A DNA stretch of 9,994 nucleotides from an uncultured Clostridia bacterium (lineage in GTDB: Bacteria > Bacillota > Clostridia > Lachnospirales > Lachnospiraceae). The DNA lies in contig CAMONF010000234.1 of the NCBI GenBank assembly GCA_946620335.1, positions 1 to 9,994 on the forward strand, in the 5' to 3' direction. Each line of letters starts with the position of its first letter. Positions within the stretch are counted from its first letter, which is position 1. The position numbers were made by a program, and so were the translations under genes. Of this stretch, positions 1 through 6,912 are shown one piece after another. The notes under the pieces are model-generated. The model saw nothing but the letters and a program-made list of their open reading frames with translations, was not told where the DNA came from and searched no databases.

Positions 1-24
1 CGGAGACGTCGCTCGTGATGAAAT

Positions 25-117
25 CAGGGACGAACTGGGAATCAGGGACGGTTCCTTATCCCACTTTTCATAGAAAAGTGGGATAAGGAACCGTCCCTGA
101 TTCCCAGTTCGTCCCTG
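25..117. repeat. Long near-perfect palindrome (45-bp arms, 3-nt loop)
   Basis: The left arm (25-69) is the exact reverse complement of the right arm (73-117), with only ATA (70-72) between them. Within each arm the decamer ATCAGGGACG or its complement recurs at an 18-bp step (23-32 and 41-50), so the arms are themselves built of short repeats. The repeat lies 12 bp beyond the U-tract that ends the SRP RNA gene and carries no ORF. Motifs of the GGGACGGTTCC kind occur as dispersed palindromic elements in Firmicute genomes. From memory these resemble REP/MITE-like elements mobilised by IS200-type (Y1) transposases, but that assignment is inference. As RNA it would fold into a very stable hairpin from either strand, and could act as a transcription barrier or 3'-end protector. 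Confidence 0.85.
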
Positions 118-128
118 CTTTTACGCAT

Positions 129-405
129 AAAAAAATATCCGTGCGCCTCACCTCGAATCGGTCCCAACAGACGTAACCTCCTCAGTTAGCTCGGCCCAGG
201 CACCCTCGCGTCACACAAAAGGTCCACCTTAGTGCTGCTGTGTTCCCACCCTGACACGGTTCGATGGTTTCTGTTGCGCGAGACCCGGACGTCAACACCA
301 CTTAAGAAGGGCAGCTCCACCCGGACAGACCCTCAGATCTCGGTATGCCCCTGCTGTAGCGGATTGCAGGTTACAAGGCCCCGCTAATGCCCCGGTTGCA
401 CGGAT
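129..405 (-). ncRNA. ffs: Signal recognition particle RNA, large Firmicute type (scRNA/6S-like with Alu domain)
   Basis: This is the RNA scaffold of the signal recognition particle. It binds Ffh and directs ribosomes making membrane or secreted proteins to FtsY. Read on the minus strand, it matches the Bacillus subtilis scRNA as I remember it in several blocks: CCTGCAATCCGCT and the following AGCAGGG in the 5' Alu part, AAGTGGTGTTGACG, GCGCAACAG, and CTGGGCCGAGCTAACTG with GAATCG near the 3' end. The Ffh-binding apical hairpin is at 255-234: GTCAGG (255-250), stem GTG/CAC (249-247 and 242-240) closed by GGAA (246-243), then AGCAGC (239-234). The ends pair perfectly, ATCCGTGC (405-398) with GCACGGAT (144-137), giving about 269 nt, which is the family's usual length. 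The T-run at 135-129 forms the terminator together with this closing stem. The exact 5' end is inferred from the promoter. Confidence 0.95.
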
Positions 406-411
406 GAGTGC

Positions 412-440
412 AGTATATCTCGAAAATTGGGAAAAGTCAA
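412..440 (-). promoter_or_regulatory. Sigma-70/sigma-A promoter of the SRP RNA
   Basis: On the minus strand there is a -35 box TTGACT (440-435), a 17-nt spacer and a -10 box TATACT (417-412). Start is expected near 405-403, which is exactly where the 5' strand of the SRP closing stem begins. Both boxes are one base from consensus, fitting a highly expressed stable RNA. Confidence 0.88.
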
Positions 441-520
441 CAGCCTTTCTTTCGGAAAGCCGCCGGGGCCTGGGGATGGCGGGTGGAACATGGACGGAGA
501 GCACTGGCCTGCCTTTTGTT

Positions 521-570
521 TTAAAGAAACTGCCCGGTGACCCGGCCGAAAACGGCGGGACACTGGGCAG
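521..570 (-). terminator. Intrinsic terminator of the large secreted-protein gene
   Basis: Seven bases after the stop codon, the minus strand forms a long GC-rich hairpin between CTGCCC (570-565) and GGGCAG (535-530). Further pairing occurs inside (GTG with CAC, CCCG with CGGG) with a few mismatches. It is followed by TTTCTTTAA. It separates transcription of the secreted-protein gene from the SRP RNA promoter about 80 bp further on. Confidence 0.8.
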
Positions 571-577
571 TGCTGTG

Positions 578-3500
578 TCATGAGGCGGTTTTTGTGAAAC
601 GGCTTCCGCTGAAGCCGGGCACGATATTTCCCCAGGAGGTGATGGCCGTGCCGTCCTTGGTGACGTACTTCAAATAGTTTTTGGTGTATTTCTTCCAGGC
701 CGTGGTGTCCATGTACTTGAAGACGGTGGCCGAGAGCTTGGGCCGCGTGCAGTAGTTGGAGGTGTAGTAATAGAGGCCCAGGTGCCAGCCGCCGGCCATC
801 TCCGCCGTGTTGTCCATCTCCCGGTGGATGCCGATCATATCCAGGCTGTCGCTGAATTCTGTGAGGTAGTAGGCCAGGGCCACGGCCGCCGCCTGCTCGT
901 AGAGCTGGGATTTTCCGTTGTAGATAGAGGAAATGCCGGTCTCAGGCAGAATCACATGTACGCTGCTGCCATAGGTGGCCTTGAGAGAAGCGGCGAAGGC
1001 GGCTGCGTTGAGCGGCGTGATCTGGGGGGAGGAGCCGCTGTCGGTCACGAAGGGGCTCCTGATCCAGATCTTGCAGTCCTGCTCGGGGGAGGGATAGGGG
1101 TGCATGCACATATCCCAGTGGATCTTACCCTGGCGGATGAGGTCTGTGTTGAAGTCGGCGAGGAGCTGCTGCCCGTTGCAGGTGCCGGAGGGCACGGAAT
1201 TCTCGGGCAGGTTCCAGTTGTGGTCCAGGGAAACGTAGGTCCGCGCGTTCTTCCACCGGCTCTTGATGGCGGTGTTGAAGAGGCGGAAGCCTTCGGCGAA
1301 GGACTCGTGGTACTGGTTGTAGCTGACGCCGCCGGTGAAGTTATAGGTGCGGTACTGGTCCGACTCGTTGCCGTAGACCCAGTTGGCCACGTAGATGCCG
1401 TCCTTTGTCCACTCCTCGGCCAGACAGGAGAAGAGGGCCTCGAGGCGGTGGCGGTTCTCATTTTTTGTATTGAGGGCGTAGATGACGCCCCGCCCGGAGG
1501 AGGCTGCCGCCGAGGGCTGGATATAATCGGTCATGCGGCTGCTCAGATAGAAGATGCCGGTGACCACGATGCCCCTGTCGTAGAATTGCTTGAGAAGGTT
1601 CTTGTGGCTTCGGACGGCCGAGGAAAAGTAATACGTCTTCCCCGCATAGTTGTAGGCGAAGTCGGAGCCGTTCAGGTAGGTCTCAATGGGGAAATCCAGG
1701 ACCGCGTGGCTGCAGTTCAGCGATTCGGCGAAATCCGCATGGGTGATGGTGAGCTTGAGCCCCTTCTTGGAGGCGGCTGCGGGGAACTTGGTCTTGCGGG
1801 CCGCGGCGCTCTGCGGGTTGGTGATATAGAAGCCGTTGCTGGCTATGAGGTACTTATTTTTCCGCAGCACGCCCAGATAGAAGCGCTTCTGAATCACGGA
1901 GCCTGCCTTGTTGAGATTCACGGGGACGGAGAAGGTCACGCTGTTCGCGGAGGCCGCGGAGGCGATGGGGGTGACGCCTTTGACCTTGGTCACATACCCG
2001 TCGACGGCAAAGAGATAAAGCTTTCCGTCATCGGACTTCATGGGCGTGCCGGAGGCGGTGATGACCGCGGTGTTCCGGTCGGAGGAGCTGACTTTGGCCG
2101 AGGTGATCTTCATGGAGGTCAGCTGCCACTTGAAACGGTCCGTCGAGGCGTAGGTGCCGACCTGGAGGCGGGCGTCGTAGCTGGTGGAGCCGCCTTTGAG
2201 CTCCAGGGCCAGGGAGCTGTTCAGACAGGAGACGAGGCGGTAGGAACCGTCGGAGTTGATCACGGGATGCCAGAGCTGGCCCTTGGCGCCGGTCCAGGAA
2301 CCGGTCACGACGGGTGTGCCTGCGGTCGCGGAGTTGCCCTTGACCACCAGGAGCTTGCCGGTGGTCGCATTTACCAGGCGGTAATAGTAGTCGCGCTTGC
2401 CGCGGGCGATGGCCGGCATGAGCTTGAAATACTGGCGGTTCGAGCCGGCCCAGTCGCGGCTCAAGTACATGACGTTGTTTGCGGTGGAGGAGCTGATCGG
2501 CTCGACGACCCGGTCGGTGTCCAGGCAGGAACGGATGGTGAAGGTGGACACAGTCCGGTCCGAGGTGTAGGAGGCGATGAGGAAACGCTGGTTTTTGTTG
2601 TTCTCACTGTAGCCCCTGGAGACCGCGTAGTCATAGGAACCGGAGGAGAACTTGACCCCGAGGACGCGGGCGCTGTGGAGGCGGGAGGTGAAGCGGAGCA
2701 CGCCGTCGGAGACGGACCAGGGCTTCCAGAGCTGGGCGTCCTCCCCGGTGCGGGCCGTCTGGATGACCTGGGTGCCGGAGTTCCACTTGCCGCCCGGCAG
2801 GGCCAGGGCAAGGCCGGTCTTCGCGTTGGTGATGGTGTAATAGCCGCCCCACACGTGGGTCAGCTTGTACTTCTGCCAGGAGAGACCTTCCGCGTCCGCC
2901 AGGGCGACCGTGTTGCCGTCGGTGGTCTTGCCCAGCTTGGGGCCAAGGGCCATCTTGGGGCTGGACTCGGGGCGGAGCATGATGGTGCCGGTGTAATCCG
3001 GCAGCGTGACCTCCTGTAGCAGGAAATGCTCGGCCTTCACATTTTCATCCTTCTGCAGGCGGATCGTGGTGTAATCCGCGAACTTGCCGTCCTTCACCTC
3101 AAGCGCCAGCGTGCGGTCCGCGGCGCTGAGGAAGCTGTAGGAGCCGTCGGCGTTCAGCCTGGGGATCCATCTCTGGGTGGCGAGCTGCCGGTCTTCCTTC
3201 TGGACGACATTTGCCGTGGCCGCGGCGCTGCCGTTCACGGAGACGACCTTGCTGCTGCGGTAATTGAGGATCGTCCAGGTCCCGTCGCTGTTCTTCTTCA
3301 GGGTGAAGTACTGGCGGTAGTAGTTATTATTTCTGAAAATGCGGACATTGGTATCGTTGGACATGACCGCCTTGCCCAGGTCGACAGTCCTCGACTGGTT
3401 GTAGGCACACAGGAGGAGATAGGTCTTCCCGGAGGCCGGGGCGGCGCTGGAAAAGCGGTGGTCTGTCGCGGCGGCCTCGGAGGAAAGGGCGGGCTCGAGG

Positions 3501-4330
3501 GGGATATCCTCTTCTTCCGGCGTCTCCGCCTCGGGGTCTGTCACGGCTTCTTCCTCAGTCTTCGCGTCGGTTCCGTCGGTCTCTCCCTCTGCAGGGGTGG
3601 CCTCGGGAGGGGTGGCGTCGCCGGTCTGTCCGGATTCACCGGAACCTTCGGAGCCATCGCCGGTCTGTCCGGATTCGCCGGAGCCTTCAGAGCCGTCGCC
3701 GGTCTGGCCGGATTCGCCAGAGGGTTCGGTACCCTCGCCGGCCTGTCCGGCTTCGCCGGAGGTTTCGGTGCCGGTGCCGGTCTGTCCGGATTCACTGGAA
3801 CCTTCAGAGCCGGAGCCGGCCTGTCCGGATTCCCCGGAACCTTCAGAGCTGTCACCGGTCTGTCCGGATTCACCGGAGCCTTCAGAGCCGGTGCCGGTCT
3901 GCCCGGTCTCGCCGGAACCTTCAGAACCGGTGCCGGTCTGCCCGGATTCACCGGAGCCTTCGGAGCCGGTGCCGGTCTGTCCGGATTCGCCGGAGCCTTC
4001 AGAGCCGGAGCCGGCCTGCCCGGATTCACCGGAGCCTTCGGAGCCGGTGCCGGCCTGCTCTGATCCGCCGTCTGCCTGCCCGCTTTCGCCGCCGCTGCCG
4101 TCCTGAGTGCCGGCATCGGAAGAATTGGGGGTTTCTGCCCCGGGAACATCGCTGCCTGGCTCAGCACTCAAGGCGCTGCCGGCGGCATCGGAGGAATCTG
4201 AGCTGAGAAGGGTATCTGTACCTGTGCGGGCAGAGGCTGCAGGGGACAAGTAAGAAGCTGCCGCGGCGGGAGTTGCCTGCCCGGCTACGAGACAGAGGGA
4301 GAGGAGGAGGGCGAAGAGTTTCTTTTTCAT
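578..4330 (-). CDS. Large secreted multidomain protein: repeat linker, three ricin-type lectin regions, C-terminal glycosidase-like domain (DUF5722-like)
   Basis: The product is 1250 aa from ATG 4330. AAAGGAG lies about 6 nt upstream; the GTG at 4336 overlaps that ribosome-binding site and is rejected. In order: Sec signal peptide (residues 1 to about 25: KKK, hydrophobic core, AAAA); Ser/Gly/Glu repeats (about 97-239); acidic Pro-rich linker (to about 289); three RICIN-type regions (about 290-441, 442-592, 593-740) with QRW/QLW-type motifs; a beta-rich spacer (about 741-854); and a C-terminal domain (about 855-1250) that I match from memory to DUF5722. That domain has NWVYGNESD (Asn988, Glu989), SLDHNW (Asp1036), a His-Pro-Tyr-Pro motif at 1077 and LPETG (Glu1130). 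An Asn-Glu plus a later Glu is typical of the acid/base and nucleophile of clan GH-A TIM-barrel glycosidases. LPETG is internal, so it is not a sortase signal, and no C-terminal anchor is seen. The likely role is binding and possibly cutting an extracellular glycan; the substrate is unknown. The gene is monocistronic, with its own promoter and terminator. Confidence 0.85.
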   Translation of the reverse strand: MKKKLFALLLSLCLVAGQATPAAAASYLSPAASARTGTDTLLSSDSSDAAGSALSAEPGSDVPGAETPNSSDAGTQDGSGGESGQADGGSEQAGTGSEGSGESGQAGSGSEGSGESGQTGTGSEGSGESGQTGTGSEGSGETGQTGTGSEGSGESGQTGDSSEGSGESGQAGSGSEGSSESGQTGTGTETSGEAGQAGEGTEPSGESGQTGDGSEGSGESGQTGDGSEGSGESGQTGDATPPEATPAEGETDGTDAKTEEEAVTDPEAETPEEEDIPLEPALSSEAAATDHRFSSAAPASGKTYLLLCAYNQSRTVDLGKAVMSNDTNVRIFRNNNYYRQYFTLKKNSDGTWTILNYRSSKVVSVNGSAAATANVVQKEDRQLATQRWIPRLNADGSYSFLSAADRTLALEVKDGKFADYTTIRLQKDENVKAEHFLLQEVTLPDYTGTIMLRPESSPKMALGPKLGKTTDGNTVALADAEGLSWQKYKLTHVWGGYYTITNAKTGLALALPGGKWNSGTQVIQTARTGEDAQLWKPWSVSDGVLRFTSRLHSARVLGVKFSSGSYDYAVSRGYSENNKNQRFLIASYTSDRTVSTFTIRSCLDTDRVVEPISSSTANNVMYLSRDWAGSNRQYFKLMPAIARGKRDYYYRLVNATTGKLLVVKGNSATAGTPVVTGSWTGAKGQLWHPVINSDGSYRLVSCLNSSLALELKGGSTSYDARLQVGTYASTDRFKWQLTSMKITSAKVSSSDRNTAVITASGTPMKSDDGKLYLFAVDGYVTKVKGVTPIASAASANSVTFSVPVNLNKAGSVIQKRFYLGVLRKNKYLIASNGFYITNPQSAAARKTKFPAAASKKGLKLTITHADFAESLNCSHAVLDFPIETYLNGSDFAYNYAGKTYYFSSAVRSHKNLLKQFYDRGIVVTGIFYLSSRMTDYIQPSAAASSGRGVIYALNTKNENRHRLEALFSCLAEEWTKDGIYVANWVYGNESDQYRTYNFTGGVSYNQYHESFAEGFRLFNTAIKSRWKNARTYVSLDHNWNLPENSVPSGTCNGQQLLADFNTDLIRQGKIHWDMCMHPYPSPEQDCKIWIRSPFVTDSGSSPQITPLNAAAFAASLKATYGSSVHVILPETGISSIYNGKSQLYEQAAAVALAYYLTEFSDSLDMIGIHREMDNTAEMAGGWHLGLYYYTSNYCTRPKLSATVFKYMDTTAWKKYTKNYLKYVTKDGTAITSWGNIVPGFSGSRFTKTAS
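3614..4042 (-). repeat. Eleven tandem 39-bp (13-codon) repeats in the secreted protein
   Basis: Eleven consecutive in-frame units encode variants of SEGSGESGQTGTG. Units 1-7 and 10-11 are nearly identical. Units 8 and 9 (TETSGEAGQAGEG, TEPSGESGQTGDG) are the divergent ones. A degenerate partial copy precedes the array on the N-terminal side. The product is a flexible, acidic, glycine- and serine-rich stalk between the signal peptide and the lectin regions, and could be a site of O-glycosylation (inference). Because the unit is a multiple of three, copy-number change would lengthen or shorten the stalk without a frameshift. Confidence 0.95.
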
Positions 4331-4398
4331 GGTCACTCCTTTGCATGGAAAGCACCGGAGGTGAAACGTGTCCGGTATTAAATGAAGCTGTATCTTTT

Positions 4399-4427
4399 AG
4401 TATATCATAATTATGGATGCTTGTCGT
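4399..4427 (-). promoter_or_regulatory. Candidate promoter of the secreted-protein gene
   Basis: Minus strand: ACGACA (4427-4422, four of six consensus positions), a 17-nt spacer and TATACT (4404-4399). The expected start is near 4392, giving a 5' leader of about 60 nt before ATG 4330. The -35 box is weak, which may mean regulated or modest expression. Confidence 0.5.
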
Positions 4428-4641
4428 GGCGGCGTGAGGGATTTTGAGCCGATCGGGCTGTATCCCCATAACAACGAGGAGGGGGAGGTGTCTGACAGGT
4501 CAAGGCCATATCCCTCTGTGCCGGACGGCAACCCCATGCTGACGAGGAAGGACTCGCAGTCTGACGGGGCTGCAACTTTGCCCGTCATTGCGGCTCTGTC
4601 CGCTAAGAGGGGGAGGCGCAGACCCTGCCATATGTTTACAT

Positions 4642-4670
4642 TTGCTAAATGCCGGGACATGCGCTATAAT
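4642..4670 (+). promoter_or_regulatory. Candidate promoter of dnaX
   Basis: TTGCTA (4642-4647, four of six matches) is followed by a 17-nt spacer and a consensus TATAAT (4665-4670). Start is expected near 4677, about 75 nt before the dnaX ATG. It may also serve ybaB, recR and the genes beyond, as no strong terminator is seen between them. Confidence 0.65.
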
Positions 4671-4753
4671 GTAGAACGACTGCACGTACTATTCGGCTGC
4701 AGTTCATTTATTACGAAGAAATCGGTGCCGGTCATCGCCGGCAGGTGAAAAAT

Positions 4754-6400
4754 ATGTCCTATGTCGCTTTGTACAGGAAGGCGCGCCCTACTGTTTTTGA
4801 TGAACTGTACGGTCAGGACCATGTGGTGATCCCCCTGCGGAACCAGGTGATCAATGACCGGACCCAGCATGCATACCTTTTCTGCGGGACCCGGGGTACC
4901 GGCAAGACTTCCGCGGCCAAGATTCTGGCCAGGGCAGTCAACTGCGAGAACCCGGTGAACGGGAACCCCTGCAACGAGTGTCCTACCTGCCGGGCCATCC
5001 TGGCGGGCAGCTCCATGAATGTAATCGAGATAGACGCCGCCTCCAACAACGGCGTCGACAACATCCGCGATATCATCGAGGAGGTCCGTTACAGGCCCAC
5101 CTCGGGGAGATTCAAGGTCTACATCATCGACGAGGTCCACATGCTCTCCGGCGGCGCCTTCAACGCGCTGCTGAAGACCCTGGAGGAACCGCCCTCCTAC
5201 GTTATTTTCATACTGGCCACGACGGATCCTGGCAAGATCCCGCTGACCATCCTCTCCCGCTGCCAGCGCTATGACTTCCGCAGGATCGGCGTGCCGGTCA
5301 TCATGGACCGGATGCGGCAGCTGCTGGATGAGGAGCAGGTGGAATATGAGGAGAAGGCCCTCCACTTTATCGGGCGGGCAGCGGACGGCTCCATGCGCGA
5401 TGCGCTGTCCCTTTTGGACCGCTGCATTGCCTTCTATTACGGCCAGCCGCTCACCTATGAGCGGGCGCTGGCGGCCATCGGGGCGGTGGAGACGGATGTG
5501 CTCGCCGACATTCTGAAGGCCGTCCTGAAGGGCGATGCGGGCAGCGCGGTCCGCCTCTTCGAGGAAATGATGGAGGGCGGCCGCGAGGTAGGCCAGTTCG
5601 TGACCGACCTGATCTGGTATCTGCGCAACCTTCTTCTGGTTCGAGCGGCCGGCTCTGAAGCTGCGGACCTTGTGGACGTCTCCGAGGAGCAGATGGCCAG
5701 CCTTATGGACATGGGCCGGGAAGTGGAACCCGAGACCCTCATGCGGTACATCCGCGTGCTGTCGGGACTCCAGAATGACCTTCGCAATGCATCGAATCGC
5801 CGGATCCTGACGGAGGTGGCCCTGATCAACCTGGCCAGACCCCAGATGGAAATAAAGACCGACGCCGTTTTGGACCGTCTCCGCCAGGTGGAGGGAAGGC
5901 TGCTCGACATCGAGAGCGGCGCTCTGGCCATCAGTGCCGCGCCGCCGGCCGTCAAGGCTGTGTTGGAGGTCCCTGAGCGGGCGGACCGGCCGCCGGCACC
6001 CAATGCGGCGCCGGAGGATCTGCGGCGGATCGCCGGGGAATGGGACCGGATCAGGCAGATGATCCCACCCGGGTTCCTGAGGACCGCCCTCAAGAATTCG
6101 GAATGTAACTACGATGCGGTGGGGCAGGACAATAAGCTTTATGTCCGGCTCCTGGACGGCGCCATGGCCGGCTTCTTTTCCGACAAGCACAGTGAGGAGC
6201 GGAAGAACTGGCAGGATGCCGTGGCTCAGACAGTTGAAGATGTCTGCGGCGTTCGGGCGGAGGTCGTTTTCGTGGGGGCTGCCGACGGAAACAGAGGTCT
6301 GTACAGGATCGACCCGCTGGAGAAGGCCCGGGAGGATTTTTCCTTCGACGTGGACCAGGTGCCGGACGACGAATTTGACGTCGGGGATTTTGATTTCTGA
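4754..6400 (+). CDS. dnaX: DNA polymerase III subunit tau (DnaX), clamp loader ATPase
   Basis: DnaX loads the beta sliding clamp and links the polymerase core to the replisome. The product is 548 aa. I start at ATG 4754 because it gives MSYVALYRKARP, the usual DnaX N-terminus, with AGGTG 6 nt upstream; the GTG at 4745 overlaps that site. Seen in order: Walker A GTRGTGKT (45-52); zinc-binding cysteines C64, C73, C76 and C79; Walker B YIIDE with D126 and E127; sensor-1 region LATTDPGKIP; then SRCQRYDF with the arginine finger. The AAA+ and collar domains run to about residue 365. A Pro/Ala-rich linker (about 395-423) leads to a C-terminal domain and an acidic tail (about 528-548: FDVDQVPDDEFDVGDFDF). 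I see no A-rich slippery heptamer, so there is no sign of the programmed frameshift that makes gamma in E. coli. Confidence 0.97.
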   Translation: MSYVALYRKARPTVFDELYGQDHVVIPLRNQVINDRTQHAYLFCGTRGTGKTSAAKILARAVNCENPVNGNPCNECPTCRAILAGSSMNVIEIDAASNNGVDNIRDIIEEVRYRPTSGRFKVYIIDEVHMLSGGAFNALLKTLEEPPSYVIFILATTDPGKIPLTILSRCQRYDFRRIGVPVIMDRMRQLLDEEQVEYEEKALHFIGRAADGSMRDALSLLDRCIAFYYGQPLTYERALAAIGAVETDVLADILKAVLKGDAGSAVRLFEEMMEGGREVGQFVTDLIWYLRNLLLVRAAGSEAADLVDVSEEQMASLMDMGREVEPETLMRYIRVLSGLQNDLRNASNRRILTEVALINLARPQMEIKTDAVLDRLRQVEGRLLDIESGALAISAAPPAVKAVLEVPERADRPPAPNAAPEDLRRIAGEWDRIRQMIPPGFLRTALKNSECNYDAVGQDNKLYVRLLDGAMAGFFSDKHSEERKNWQDAVAQTVEDVCGVRAEVVFVGAADGNRGLYRIDPLEKAREDFSFDVDQVPDDEFDVGDFDF

Positions 6401-6447
6401 TTTCCCGGGGCTCAGAACGCAGGCGGTCAGAGGAGCGTCAGCGGCAG

Positions 6448-6522
6448 GATTTCAACCCCTGTCATAAGGGGGCGGAAATCTGTGCGCTTATGAACAGCTT
6501 TCAATCCCTTTGGGGGTTAAGC
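6448..6522 (+). promoter_or_regulatory. Two tandem hairpins in the dnaX-ybaB spacer
   Basis: Hairpin 1 (6448-6480) pairs GATTTC with GAAATC on the outside and CCCCT with AGGGG inside, around loop GTCATA. Hairpin 2 (6497-6522) pairs GCTT with AAGC outside and AATCCC with GGGGTT inside, around loop TTTG. Both left arms contain TTTCAAYCCC, so the two may be related. Hairpin 2 is followed by an AU-rich stretch and then the ybaB ribosome-binding site (6541-6546). Possible roles are partial termination, mRNA processing or stabilisation; none is shown by the sequence alone. Confidence 0.45.
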
Positions 6523-6552
6523 ATACTGATTTTATTTAATAAGGAGAGAACA

Positions 6553-6912
6553 ATGGCAAAAAGAGGCGGATTCGGCGGCGGTATGCCGGGCAACATGAAC
6601 AACCTGATGAAGCAGGCGCAGAGAATGCAGCGCCAGATGGAGGAGAACCAGAAGGCCATGGAGGAGAAGGTCTTCACGGCCACAGTCGGCGGCGGAGCGG
6701 TGGAGATCTCCGTGAACGGCAAGAAGGAAGTGAAGGGGCTGAAGCTTTCCGAGGAGGCTGTGGATCCCGATGACATCGAGACCCTGGAGGACATGATCGT
6801 CGCGGCCCTCAATGAAGCCTTCCGCAAGGGGGACGAGGAGCAGGCGGCAATGATGAGCCGGATGACCGGCGGCATGGGCGGCATGGGCGGTCTTGGCGGC
6901 GGTCTCTTCTGA
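6553..6912 (+). CDS. ybaB: YbaB/EbfC family nucleoid-associated protein
   Basis: This small DNA-binding protein family forms dimers and affects nucleoid structure and gene expression. Its gene is almost always next to dnaX and recR. The product is 119 aa, usual for the family. Start ATG 6553 has AAGGAG 6 nt upstream. The N-terminal half (about 10-40) is a Met/Gln/Glu-rich amphipathic helix containing NLMKQAQRMQ, the family hallmark. A beta-rich core follows (about 41-65: TATVGGGAVEISVNGKKEV), then a helix (about 72-103). The tail (105-119) is an unusual Gly/Met stretch, MTGGMGGMGGLGGGLF. The in-frame ATG at 6490 would add 21 residues unlike the family and lacks a ribosome-binding site. Confidence 0.95.
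   Translation: MAKRGGFGGGMPGNMNNLMKQAQRMQRQMEENQKAMEEKVFTATVGGGAVEISVNGKKEVKGLKLSEEAVDPDDIETLEDMIVAALNEAFRKGDEEQAAMMSRMTGGMGGMGGLGGGLF

Larger units (their letters stand above)
4331..4753. other. Intergenic region between divergent genes
   Basis: About 420 bp lie between the secreted-protein start (minus) and dnaX (plus). The two flanks carry the promoters listed separately. The central part, roughly 4428-4641, has short open frames on both strands but none has a ribosome-binding site, a recognisable product or a codon pattern like its neighbours. I see no tRNA, riboswitch or convincing terminator in it. A small inverted repeat, GCCGG-TCATCG-CCGGC (4728-4743), lies just before the dnaX ribosome-binding site and could modulate its access. 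Confidence 0.6.

Noticed and set aside
292..581. Small minus-strand open frames over the SRP RNA promoter and 5' part
   Set aside because: They overlap the SRP RNA, its promoter and the upstream terminator, and lack ribosome-binding sites.
935..949. LPETG as a sortase anchoring signal in the secreted protein
   Set aside because: It lies about 120 residues before the C-terminus, with no hydrophobic segment and positive tail after it. It fits better as a candidate catalytic strand end.
782..3019. 745-codon open frame on the plus strand
   Set aside because: It is antisense to the secreted-protein gene, whose signal peptide, lectin motifs and terminator are clear. The plus-strand product is a Gly/Val/Ala/Asp-rich composition without domains, an effect of GC-rich codons read in reverse.
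3026..4106. Plus-strand open frames with repeats such as PEPSEPVPVCPDS and GLSGFTGAFRAGA
   Set aside because: The 39-bp unit is a multiple of three and contains no stop codon in several frames, so repeats stay open in each frame. Only the minus-strand reading continues into a signal peptide and folded domains.
4334..4336. GTG start for the secreted protein
   Set aside because: The codon overlaps the AAAGGAG ribosome-binding site. ATG at 4330 has correct spacing and begins the MKKK signal peptide.
4745..4747. GTG start for dnaX
   Set aside because: It overlaps the AGGTG ribosome-binding site. ATG 4754 gives the conserved MSY-ALYRK start.
4664..6190. 508-codon minus-strand open frame over dnaX
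   Set aside because: It is a shadow of dnaX, with no ribosome-binding site and no recognisable motif.
4754..6400. Programmed frameshift making a gamma form of DnaX
   Set aside because: I found no A-rich slippery heptamer or equivalent followed by a stem-loop in the reading frame.
6448..6518. CRISPR-like repeat (TTTCAAYCCC with a GGGG partner)
   Set aside because: There are only two dissimilar copies, with no regular spacer, no third copy and no cas genes.
6490..6552. N-terminal extension of ybaB from ATG 6490
   Set aside because: It has no ribosome-binding site, lies partly in a hairpin, and adds residues unlike the family.
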